Shown: one piece after another, positions 18,039 to 24,944 of the stretch
Position numbering within the stretch: the first letter of the stretch is position 1
Layout of the letters: each line of letters begins with the position of its first letter
NCBI GenBank assembly: GCA_017512725.1
Contig: JAFWEW010000002.1
Location: 1-64,000, forward strand
Origin: Solobacterium sp.
GTDB taxonomy: Bacteria > Bacillota_I > Bacilli_A > Erysipelotrichales > Erysipelotrichaceae
Length of the DNA: 64,000 nt
Direction: 5' to 3'
The notes under the pieces: generated by a model
The model's input: only the letters and a program-made list of their open reading frames with translations
Databases searched by the model: none
What the model was told of the DNA's origin: nothing
Translations under genes and position numbers: made by a program

Positions 18039-18099
18039 ACTGCTAACGTTTCTTGAAAATGTATCCGGCGGTTATGAACCACATGAAATTCTGCGGTTT

Positions 18100-18285
18100 A
18101 TGAGTCCGGAAATGGAAGCCCGCATTGAGGAATTTGTCGCTAATTATAAGAAAAAATACCGTGGCTACAAAGCCAGAAGAATTGCCGAATATCACAAACT
18201 GCTTCGTCCCAAAGAAGGATGGGAAATATACGGTGATGACATGTATGGCGTCATTCAGGTTATTTACGACAGAATTAAAATTTAA
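18100..18285 (+). pseudogene. Short ORF, possibly the 3' remnant of a gene
   Basis: 61 residues from an ATG with no ribosome binding site (MSPEMEARIEEFVANYKKKY...). The same frame is open further upstream to within the CHR gene and encodes a continuous-looking sequence (LENVSGGYEPHEILRF) but has no start codon there. This suggests either the tail of a gene that lost its 5' end or a spurious frame. No family recognised. Confidence 0.25.
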
Positions 18286-18307
18286 CAATTGAAAAAAGAA
18301 ACGGAAT

Positions 18308-18366
18308 AAAAAGAAAATGAGGAGCACTTCGATGACGGATCATCATCGGAACTCCCCATCTTTTTA
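18308..18366. terminator. Bidirectional hairpin terminator
   Basis: An imperfect stem (GAGGAG...TTCGATGA paired with TCATCGGAA...CTCCCC) is flanked by an A-rich stretch on the left and CTTTTTAATTTT on the right. It can terminate in both directions. Confidence 0.6.
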
Positions 18367-18374
18367 ATTTTAAT

Positions 18375-18560
18375 AATTACCCCGACTCCACCCTCAGCTG
18401 ACGGTCGGTGCTGCGGTATTAACAATGCACCATGAAGAATGCGTTCGTGCGCTGTCTGAGCAATACATTAACGGTTTGTGCCTGCTCAGAGCACCCGAGC
18501 GCCCCGTAATGCCTCACGGGGCCAGAGGTTAGCACCCGCCCCGGCAGCTTACCATCTGAA
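18375..18560. ncRNA. Candidate structured noncoding RNA
   Basis: This gene-free stretch has clear nested inverted repeats. AGCTG (18396-18400) and CAGCT (18545-18549) could close a multibranch structure. TCTGAGCA (18455-18462) pairs with TGCTCAGA (18483-18490), flanked by GTGC/GCAC. GCCCCGT (18501-18507) pairs with ACGGGGC (18516-18522). GGTGC and GCACC form another hairpin near 18407-18432. It is also richer in G+C than the surrounding noncoding DNA. It could be the 3' untranslated part of the minus-strand DIP1984 gene or an independent RNA on either strand. I could not match it to a known RNA family. Confidence 0.3.
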
Positions 18561-18564
18561 TGTT

Positions 18565-19017
18565 TTATTTCAGTTCGGTTTTCCAGTTGGTTTCCTGGAT
18601 GCGGTTATCGACCAGACGAAGTTCTTTCGACATGGCATCGACTTCTTTCTGGAGCTTTGTGACGTTAACGGTGGATTTGATCTTGATCTCCGTTCCGCGT
18701 GCACGGTAGGTGAGGGCACTTGCCTCATTGACCAGGTCACGGTAGATGCTGAGACGGATCTTGAGCGTATCCCTCACTGCGATCCATTCCGTCAGGGTCT
18801 TCCCATCGGATTTGACCGTGCTGTTGGTCAGATTGATCCTTGTCATCAGTTCCTGCAGCTGTGCGATGCATTCATTGAGCTGCTTGATCAGCGCTTCCGG
18901 ATTCTCGGCGGTTTTTTCACCTTCCTGAACCAGCGTATTATTCAGTATGCGTGTCTTCAGCTGGGCAATGCGGGTATTCAGGTCTGCGCGGGCCTGAAGT
19001 GCTTCTGCTAATTTCAT
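18565..19017 (-). CDS. DIP1984 family protein
   Basis: 150 residues from the ATG at 19017 (MKLAEALQARADLNTRI), preceded by AGGAG; an upstream in-frame TTG at 19026 is less likely. Almost entirely helical and charged, it matches the DIP1984 (septicolysin-like) family, which has this characteristic N-terminus and a C-terminal segment ending RLVDNRIQETNW. The function is unknown in the family despite the septicolysin name. A TACAAT -10 box lies at 19050-19045 on the minus strand. Upstream is a strong promoter, a palindrome and a structured leader ending in a terminator (19050-19252), so expression may also be controlled by read-through. Confidence 0.75.
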   Translation of the reverse strand: MKLAEALQARADLNTRIAQLKTRILNNTLVQEGEKTAENPEALIKQLNECIAQLQELMTRINLTNSTVKSDGKTLTEWIAVRDTLKIRLSIYRDLVNEASALTYRARGTEIKIKSTVNVTKLQKEVDAMSKELRLVDNRIQETNWKTELK

Positions 19018-19049
19018 ATCGTTCAATCTCCTGTCTACAGTTCCATTGT

Positions 19050-19217
19050 AAAAGAAAAAAACCGTTTCGCACGGTTCTTTTCGGAAATCTTTTCTGCACA
19101 GTATGCCCGCTGCGCAGAACCAGCAGATGCTGTTTCAAAGAACAAAATGCGGATCAGAGCAGGAGAACAGAATCAATGAAGGAGAACTCTGATCTCATTG
19201 GTTAGTTTTAACTAACT
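19050..19217 (-). ncRNA. Candidate small RNA or attenuator leader upstream of the DIP1984 gene
   Basis: A strong minus-strand promoter (19252-19224) should start transcription near 19217. The transcript contains no convincing gene but three stems: GATCAGAG/CTCTGATC (19194-19187 with 19159-19152), TTCTGCGCA/TGTGCAGAA (19119-19111 with 19100-19092), and a final ACCGT-GCGAA-ACGGT hairpin (19075-19061) followed by seven T residues. That makes a self-contained unit of about 165 nt, either a small RNA or a conditional terminator for the next gene. Confidence 0.4.
19201..19216 (-). promoter_or_regulatory. Palindromic operator-like site
   Basis: GTTAGTT-TT-AACTAAC, 7-base perfect arms, placed at about +1 to +16 of the minus-strand promoter. 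This is a typical position for a dimeric repressor. The cognate regulator is unknown. Confidence 0.45.
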
Positions 19218-19223
19218 AAATAC

Positions 19224-19252
19224 AGTTTACGAGAATGCGTATATTCTGTCAA
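19224..19252 (-). promoter_or_regulatory. Strong sigma-A promoter, minus strand
   Basis: TTGACA (19252-19247), a 17-base spacer that itself contains an imperfect palindrome, and TAAACT (19229-19224). It reads toward the structured leader and the DIP1984 gene. Confidence 0.6.
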
Positions 19253-19369
19253 TAAAAACCTCCGCACGTTTTCCGCATCACAGAATCGGATCACCGAGGC
19301 CTGATTTCGTATTGCGTTACTTGTCAGAGGAAATATTGTTCCATGAAGAGGAAAGAAACAACGATTGAT

Positions 19370-20002
19370 TTAATCCGTTCCGTTGAGGAAGGCATCGGCT
19401 TCTTCGGGACTGAAGACATAGGTGCCGTTGCTCAGCATCGCTCCGAATTTTCCGGTAATCGTAAAATTCACAGGTGTTCCGTCGGAATAATCCAAATCGA
19501 GTGTATATTTCGCCTCTTTTGCGAACGATCCGGTAATGTGATAAATGTGCTCCACATCGTTTTCAAAATAGTCCTGGAGACCGGGGTTTGAAGAATACAT
19601 ATATATGAGAATCCCTTCATTTCCAGTCGGGTTGCCGTCCGTATCCATTACCTCACCAGCTTTATAACAGTAACCATGAACAGCGACATCCGATCCGTAA
19701 AACTGTCGGTGATCACGTTCTGGCATGAAAATCGTAGTGACATGGTATTTCTTCGGTATATGTTCATACGGTGGCGTTTCTCCGCGCAAGGTCCGAAATA
19801 CCTCGAGTACTTCTTCGTTTTTCATAAAGACTGCTTCATAAACCACATAACGCTGTTCTTCTGTTTCCGCAGAAGCTGCCGATTCATCCGCTTTTTTCTC
19901 ATATGGAAAAATCGCTTCATATCCCTTCAGAAAAAGAAAGAACGTAAGAACCGCAATGAGGATTGAAAGAATAATTGTTACAGTCGAATTTTCTTTTTTC
20001 AT
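19370..20002 (-). CDS. Membrane-anchored extracytoplasmic protein of unknown function
   Basis: 210 residues. One N-terminal membrane helix (about 8-30, VTIILSILIAVLTFFLF) is followed by an acidic Ala/Glu linker and a soluble domain of about 160 residues, probably outside the cell. No family recognised. It has no obvious ribosome binding site; a TGTAAAAT -10-like box ends 14 bases before the ATG, so the leader would be very short. It is flanked by noncoding DNA on both sides and has no operon partners. Confidence 0.65.
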   Translation of the reverse strand: MKKENSTVTIILSILIAVLTFFLFLKGYEAIFPYEKKADESAASAETEEQRYVVYEAVFMKNEEVLEVFRTLRGETPPYEHIPKKYHVTTIFMPERDHRQFYGSDVAVHGYCYKAGEVMDTDGNPTGNEGILIYMYSSNPGLQDYFENDVEHIYHITGSFAKEAKYTLDLDYSDGTPVNFTITGKFGAMLSNGTYVFSPEEADAFLNGTD

Positions 20003-20035
20003 AACAATCTATTCTTATTTTACAGCATAAGAAAA

Positions 20036-20060
20036 CGCAGTGGGTGACTGGTCCACTGCG
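20036..20060 (-). terminator. Hairpin terminator-like element, minus strand
   Basis: CGCAGTGG paired with CCACTGCG and followed on the minus strand by TTTTCTTAT, just upstream of the 19370-20002 gene. It would protect that gene from upstream transcription. Between it and the csoR promoter (about 20061-20268) I see no gene, only noncoding sequence. Confidence 0.5.
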
Positions 20061-20268
20061 GTTGAGACATTACTGCAGCAGGGCTGTGTTCTGCAGCTGG
20101 GAAGTACAATAAACGCACCAGAGACACAAAAAGGTACATTGTTCTGCACCGGATCGCGGCAGGGAAAGCCGGGCTGAAGTACATACCGTTCTTCCCGTTT
20201 TCACATTCGCTGGTAATGCATGTGCAGTGATGTTGTATTCGTAAAAAGAAATGACAGGGGCAATGCAT

Positions 20269-20297
20269 TTGACATATACCCCCTAGGGGTATATCTT
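20269..20297 (+). promoter_or_regulatory. csoR-copA promoter with CsoR operator in the spacer
   Basis: TTGACA (20269-20274), a 17-base spacer, and TATCTT (20292-20297). The spacer is filled by the near-palindrome TATACCCCC-TAGGGGTATA (20275-20293), a classic CsoR/RcnR-type G-tract operator. Apo-CsoR bound here would block RNA polymerase; Cu(I) would release it. Confidence 0.8.
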
Positions 20298-20313
20298 GTT
20301 TTCGGAGAACAAT

Positions 20314-20610
20314 ATGAAAACATGTGAATGTGTACGTCATAAAAAACGTACGGAAGCAGAAAAGAAAGATCTTCTGGTACGGCTGAAAAAAGCGGAAGGG
20401 CAGATCCGGGGAATTGAAAAGATGATCGAAGACGACCTCTACTGTCCCGATATCCTGATTCAGGTATCTGCGGTTACGAGTGCGCTCAACAGTTTCAACA
20501 AACAGCTGCTGGCAGCGCATATCAAGGGCTGTGTGGCGGAAGACATCAAAGCAGGCAAAGAGGAATCGGTGGATGAACTGGTTCATGTTCTGCAGAAACT
20601 GATGAGGTAA
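20314..20610 (+). CDS. csoR: Copper-sensing transcriptional repressor
   Basis: 98 residues from the ATG at 20314, with GGAG 8 bases upstream. All-helical CsoR/RcnR family: LLVRLKKAEGQIRGIEKMIE, then the Cu(I) ligand set Cys in DDLYCPDIL and His/Cys in AAHIKGCV (Cys-His-Cys pattern). An extra N-terminal CxC (KTCEC) is present. It represses the csoR-copA operon through the operator inside its own promoter. copA starts 6 bases after its stop. Confidence 0.9.
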   Translation: MKTCECVRHKKRTEAEKKDLLVRLKKAEGQIRGIEKMIEDDLYCPDILIQVSAVTSALNSFNKQLLAAHIKGCVAEDIKAGKEESVDELVHVLQKLMR

Positions 20611-20616
20611 AAAAGT

Positions 20617-23373
20617 ATGGAACAGTATGTTATTACAGGCATGAGCTGCGCGGCGTGTCAGGCCCGGGTGGAAAAGGCAGTATCCCAGGTCGAAGGCGTT
20701 ACTTCATGCTCGGTTTCACTGCTGACCAACTCCATGGGGGTTGAGGGCAGTGCATCGAGCAAAGAAGTAATCCAGGCAGTCGAACAGGCAGGCTATGGTG
20801 CCTCTTTGAAAAACGGTAAAGCGGAAACTTCCGGCAGTTTTGCGGCTGAGGAAGAAGCACTGAAAGATCATGAAACACCAAAGCTGAAGAAGCGGCTGAT
20901 CGCTTCTGTCGGGTTCCTTATCGTGCTGATGTATCTCTCCATGGGACATAACATGTGGGGCTTCCCGCTGCCGTCCTTTCTGAACCATAACCATCTGGCC
21001 CTGACACTGACGCAGATGATTCTGGCTCTGATCGTCATGATCATAAACAAACAGTTCTTTACCAGCGGGTTCCGTTCTCTGATCCACGGAAGCCCGAACA
21101 TGGATACGCTGGTTGCACTTGGCTCAGCGGTATCATTTGGCTGGAGCCTTGCGGTGTTCTACCGCATGTGCGGCATGATCACAGACGGTGCAGTAAATGC
21201 GGATCTGATGGAGCTCTATCATAACGAACTGTACTTTGAGAGTGCGGCAATGATTCCGGCTCTGATCACCGTTGGAAAGATGCTTGAGGCAATGTCCAAA
21301 GGCAGAACGACCGATGCCCTGAAGGGACTGATGAAGCTCGCTCCAAAGACTGCGGTATTATACCGGGACGGAGAAGAAATTGAAGTTGGTATCGAAGAGA
21401 TTTCAAAGGGTGATCTCTTTGTGGTCCGTCCTGGGGAACGTATTCCGGTGGACGGCGTGATCGTTGAGGGAAGTGCTTCTGTCAATGAGTCGGCTTTGAC
21501 CGGGGAAAGCATTCCGGTTGATAAAACCATCGGAGACAGGGTCAGTGCGGCAACAATTAACGAAAGCGGATATATCCGCTGTGAGGCAACCCGGGTCGGA
21601 GAAGATACGACTTTATCCCAGATCATCAAAATGGTCAGTGATGCGGCGGCAACCAAAGCCCCGATCGCAAGGATCGCAGACAAAGTATCCGGAGTCTTTG
21701 TGCCGGCAGTCATTGCGATCGCTGTGATTACGGTGATCGGCTGGCTGATCGCCGGTGAAAGCTTCTCCTTTGCCCTGGCAAGAGGAATCTCCGTACTTGT
21801 AATCTCCTGTCCATGTGCACTTGGACTTGCGACACCGGTTGCGATCATGGTCGGCAACGGCATGGGCGCAAAACACGGTATTCTCTTCAAGACCAGTGAG
21901 TCGCTTGAAACTGCCGGAAAGGTTCAGATCGTTGCCCTCGACAAGACCGGTACGATCACGGAAGGAACCCCAAAAGTCACCGATGTGGTTCCGGTTAATC
22001 TCAGCGAAGAAGCACTGCTGAAAAAAGCCGGTGCCCTGGAAGCACGCAGTGAACATCCGCTGGCAAAAGCAGTCGATGCCCTGACAAAGGAAAAGGGAAT
22101 CGCTCTGGAAGAAGTAACACAGTTTCAGGCACTGCCCGGAAATGGTCTGTCTGCCGTATTGAACGGAAAGATACTTCATGGCGGAAAGGAAGACTATATC
22201 GCTTCTCTGTGTGAGATCCCGGAATCGGTTAAAGAAGCCTGCCGGACGTTCTCGGAACAGGGAAAGACACCGCTGCTGTTTGAGGAAGACGGAGTGCTTC
22301 TTGGTCTGATCGCCGTTGCGGATGTGATCCGTTCCGACAGCCCGGAAGCGATCAGAGAACTGCAGAACATGGGCATTGAAGTGGTTATGTTAACAGGAGA
22401 CAACCAGCGGACCGCCAAAGCGATCGGCAAGGCGGCCGGTGTGGACCGGGTGATTGCAGGCGTATTGCCGGATGGCAAGGAAGAAGTGATCCGTAAGCTG
22501 AAAGAACGCGGCATTACGGCAATGACCGGAGACGGCATCAACGATGCTCCGGCACTTACAAGAGCGGATATCGGCATCGCGATCGGTGCCGGTACGGATG
22601 TGGCAATCGACAGTGCGGATATCGTGCTGATGAACAGCAGCCTGAAAGATGTTGCCAGCGCGATCCGGCTGAGCCGGGCAACGCTGCGCAACATTCATGA
22701 AAATCTCTTCTGGGCATTCTTCTACAATGTGATCTGCATCCCGCTTGCGGCAGGATTGTATGCATGGAAGATGAATCCGATGGTCGGAGCTGCGGCGATG
22801 AGCCTGTCCAGCTTTACCGTCTGTATGAATGCGCTGCGGCTGAATCTCTTTGATCTCCATGACGCATCCAAAGACCGGCCGCTGAAGAAAAAGGCACTGC
22901 CGGAGAAGGAAGAACCGCAAAGCGTTCCGGAAGAGAAGATCCTTCCGGTAAAGGGCATGATGTGCGGGCACTGCGAAGCGACGGTGGAAAAAGCATTGAA
23001 GAACCTGGATAGTGTAACTGAAGCGAAGGCGGACCATACGAAAAAAGAAGTAAAGATCATTCTCTCGCATCCGCTGGAAGAAGCGGTGCTGATAAAAGCA
23101 ATTGAAGATGCGGGGTATGAAGTGGCAATACAGCAGGAAACGAAGGAGGAAAAAACCAAAATGGAAAAGATTCTGCATGTGGAAGGAATGATGTGCGAAC
23201 ACTGCGAGGCAAATGTGAAGAAGGCACTGGAGGCGATTGACGGTGTAGAATCCGCGGTTGCGGATCATAACGCCAATACTGCCAAAGTAACTCTGTCGAA
23301 GGATGTTGCGGATGATGTGCTGAAACAGGCGGTGGAAGCGAAGGATTATAAAGTGACCGGTATTGAGGGGTAA
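20617..23373 (+). CDS. copA: Copper-exporting P1B-type ATPase with three metal-binding domains
   Basis: 918 residues. An N-terminal HMA domain carries GMSCAAC (Cys11, Cys14). The ATPase core has the membrane CPC motif (VISCPCALG), the phosphorylation site DKTGT, TGDN and [10 protein letters not shown]. Two more HMA domains are fused at the C-terminus: [15 protein letters not shown] (near residue 780) and [15 protein letters not shown] (near 857). It pumps Cu(I) out of the cytoplasm. C-terminal HMA domains are unusual, and the last 70 residues look like a complete CopZ chaperone with its own Met849 and an upstream AAGGAGGA, so a free chaperone may be made from the same mRNA. Confidence 0.92.
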   Translation: MEQYVITGMSCAACQARVEKAVSQVEGVTSCSVSLLTNSMGVEGSASSKEVIQAVEQAGYGASLKNGKAETSGSFAAEEEALKDHETPKLKKRLIASVGFLIVLMYLSMGHNMWGFPLPSFLNHNHLALTLTQMILALIVMIINKQFFTSGFRSLIHGSPNMDTLVALGSAVSFGWSLAVFYRMCGMITDGAVNADLMELYHNELYFESAAMIPALITVGKMLEAMSKGRTTDALKGLMKLAPKTAVLYRDGEEIEVGIEEISKGDLFVVRPGERIPVDGVIVEGSASVNESALTGESIPVDKTIGDRVSAATINESGYIRCEATRVGEDTTLSQIIKMVSDAAATKAPIARIADKVSGVFVPAVIAIAVITVIGWLIAGESFSFALARGISVLVISCPCALGLATPVAIMVGNGMGAKHGILFKTSESLETAGKVQIVALDKTGTITEGTPKVTDVVPVNLSEEALLKKAGALEARSEHPLAKAVDALTKEKGIALEEVTQFQALPGNGLSAVLNGKILHGGKEDYIASLCEIPESVKEACRTFSEQGKTPLLFEEDGVLLGLIAVADVIRSDSPEAIRELQNMGIEVVMLTGDNQRTAKAIGKAAGVDRVIAGVLPDGKEEVIRKLKERGITAMTGDGINDAPALTRADIGIAIGAGTDVAIDSADIVLMNSSLKDVASAIRLSRATLRNIHENLFWAFFYNVICIPLAAGLYAWKMNPMVGAAAMSLSSFTVCMNALRLNLFDLHDASKDRPLKKKALPEKEEPQSVPEEKILPVKGMMCGHCEATVEKALKNLDSVTEAKADHTKKEVKIILSHPLEEAVLIKAIEDAGYEVAIQQETKEEKTKMEKILHVEGMMCEHCEANVKKALEAIDGVESAVADHNANTAKVTLSKDVADDVLKQAVEAKDYKVTGIEG
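23161..23373 (+). CDS. copZ: Possible internally initiated CopZ-like copper chaperone
   Basis: In frame within copA. ATG at 23161 ([19 protein letters not shown]), 70 residues, exactly CopZ length, preceded by AAGGAGGA (23143-23150) with about 10-12 bases of spacing. The codons before it (KEEKTKM) look like a linker, so the region may descend from a fused copZ gene that kept its start signals. Independent translation is an inference. E. coli copA also yields a CopZ-like product, though by frameshifting and from the N-terminus. Confidence 0.4.
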   Translation: MEKILHVEGMMCEHCEANVKKALEAIDGVESAVADHNANTAKVTLSKDVADDVLKQAVEAKDYKVTGIEG

Positions 23374-23390
23374 CACCAAACCGGCAGTGA

Positions 23391-23417
23391 CGGGGGCAGC
23401 GGAAGCTGTCCCTTTTT
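23391..23417 (+). terminator. Terminator of csoR-copA
   Basis: GGGGGCAGC-GGAA-GCTGTCCC followed by TTTTT, 18 bases after the copA stop. Confidence 0.85.
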
Positions 23418-23557
23418 AATTGCTCATTTTCTTCCTGCATGGACAGAAAAAGCGCAGAAAACAAGCAAAAACGCGGAAACTGGTAAAATTTATGCAGTTT
23501 CCAAACCGCATGAACAGAAGGGTTGCAGGAAACCCGTCCAGAGAACTTTGAAACCCC

Positions 23558-23586
23558 TTTCAAAAGCCTGTTTTTTCAGTTAAACT
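23558..23586 (+). promoter_or_regulatory. Putative promoter of the hypB-hypA operon
   Basis: TTTCAA (23558-23563), a 17-base spacer, TAAACT (23581-23586). GAGG (23595-23598) precedes the ATG at 23605. The boxes are moderate matches. Confidence 0.35.
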
Positions 23587-23604
23587 GATTCTGCTGAGGT
23601 ATTA

Positions 23605-24276
23605 ATGAATAAAGATTTTAAAGTAAAAGAAACCAAGGTACGGGTAACGGCAGACAACGACGCTGCTGCCCGTGAAGTGAAAGAGATGATTCATGATCAT
23701 CATGCGGTGCTGATCAACCTGATGGGTTCGCCCGGCGCAGGAAAAACCTCGACGCTGGTGCGTACGATTGAAGCTCTGAAGGATGAATTCCGCATCGGTG
23801 TCATGGAGGCGGATGTCGACAGTGATGTTGATGCCTGTACGATCCGGGAAACCGGCGCAAAGGTCATCCAGCTCCATACCGGCGGCAGCTGTCACATGGA
23901 CGCGGATATGACAAAGCGCGGACTGGATGAAATGGGCGTGGATGATCTGGATGTGATCTTTCTTGAGAATGTCGGAAATCTGGTATGCCCGGCGGAGTTT
24001 GATGTCGGGGCGGATCTGAAAGTCATGATCCTGTCGGTACCGGAAGGAGACGACAAGCCGCTGAAGTATCCGCTGATGTTTACGGTCAGCGATGTGATGC
24101 TGGTAAACAAGGTCGATACGGCACCGATCTTTGACTTCGATCTTCAGGCCGCAAAGGAGCGGGCGCAGGCACTGAATCCGAATATTCAGGTATTTGCACT
24201 TTCCGCAAAAACCGGAGAGGGATATGACGCCTGGACCGCATGGCTGAAAGAGAAGATCCGGGAGGTACGGGCATGA
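23605..24276 (+). CDS. hypB: HypB-type nickel metallochaperone GTPase, first copy
   Basis: 223 residues. G-domain with Walker A GSPGAGKTS, the switch segment EADVDSDVDA, the G-domain metal site Cys-His in GGSCHMDADM, FLENVGNLVCPAEFD, and the guanine-specificity NKVD. It lacks the N-terminal CxxCGC and His-rich metal-storage segments of some HypB proteins. HypB delivers nickel for [NiFe]-hydrogenase or other nickel enzymes together with HypA. The gene overlaps a second hypB (ATGA), and the two proteins share the same motifs but are clearly diverged. Confidence 0.88.
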   Translation: MNKDFKVKETKVRVTADNDAAAREVKEMIHDHHAVLINLMGSPGAGKTSTLVRTIEALKDEFRIGVMEADVDSDVDACTIRETGAKVIQLHTGGSCHMDADMTKRGLDEMGVDDLDVIFLENVGNLVCPAEFDVGADLKVMILSVPEGDDKPLKYPLMFTVSDVMLVNKVDTAPIFDFDLQAAKERAQALNPNIQVFALSAKTGEGYDAWTAWLKEKIREVRA

Positions 24277-24932
24277 AGGTCATTGAACTGCACCGTTCTG
24301 TGACCGCATCCAATGATGCGGATGCAGAAGCACTTCGTGCAGAACTGAAGAAAAAAGGCACTCTGCTGATCAACCTGATGTCTTCACCGGGATCCGGCAA
24401 GACGACCCTGCTTTCCAGAACGATCCAGGATCTGAAAGCAGAACTGAAGATTGCAGTACTTGAGGCAGATATCGAAAGTGCAGTGGATGCGGAACGCATC
24501 GAAGCCCTTGGGGCAAGGGCGATACAGGTTCATACCGACGGCATGTGCCACATGGATGCAGGCATGACCCGGGAAGGTCTTGAGGCAATGGGGCTTGAAG
24601 AGATCGACCTGGCATTTCTGGAGAATGTCGGCAATCTGATCTGCCCGGCAGAATACGATACCGGTGCAGGAAGGAATGTCATGATCCTGTCGGTACCGGA
24701 GGGAGACGACAAGCCGCTGAAATATCCGCTGATGTTTCAGAAGAGCGATGCGCTGGTAATCACCAAGATGGATGCGCTGGACTACTTCGGGTTTGATCTG
24801 GAACAATGCCGGAAACGGGCAAAACACCTGAATCCGGATATTGAAATATTCCCCGTGAGCGCAAAAAGCGGTCAGGGCATGAACGAATGGGAAGAATGGC
24901 TGAAGAAGGAGACAGCGGCCTGGAAAGAATAA
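24273..24932 (+). CDS. hypB: HypB-type nickel metallochaperone GTPase, second copy
   Basis: 219 residues from the ATG at 24273, which has GGGAGG upstream and overlaps the preceding stop. Motifs parallel the first copy: SSPGSGKTT, EADIESAVDA, DGMCHMDAGM, FLENVGNLICPAEYD, and TKMD in place of NKVD at the G4 site. Two tandem HypB paralogues are unusual; HypB normally works as a homodimer, so a heterodimer is possible. The operon continues with a large FAD oxidoreductase and HypA. Confidence 0.88.
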   Translation: MKVIELHRSVTASNDADAEALRAELKKKGTLLINLMSSPGSGKTTLLSRTIQDLKAELKIAVLEADIESAVDAERIEALGARAIQVHTDGMCHMDAGMTREGLEAMGLEEIDLAFLENVGNLICPAEYDTGAGRNVMILSVPEGDDKPLKYPLMFQKSDALVITKMDALDYFGFDLEQCRKRAKHLNPDIEIFPVSAKSGQGMNEWEEWLKKETAAWKE

Positions 24933-24944
24933 AGAGGAGAACAA

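Noticed and set aside
18938-19138. 66-codon minus-strand frame inside the structured leader
   Set aside because: TTG start with no ribosome binding site, runs through the terminator and into the DIP1984 gene in another frame.
20020-20586. 188-codon minus-strand open frame opposite csoR
   Set aside because: Antisense to csoR and its promoter; Cys/Phe/His-rich composition typical of shadow frames.
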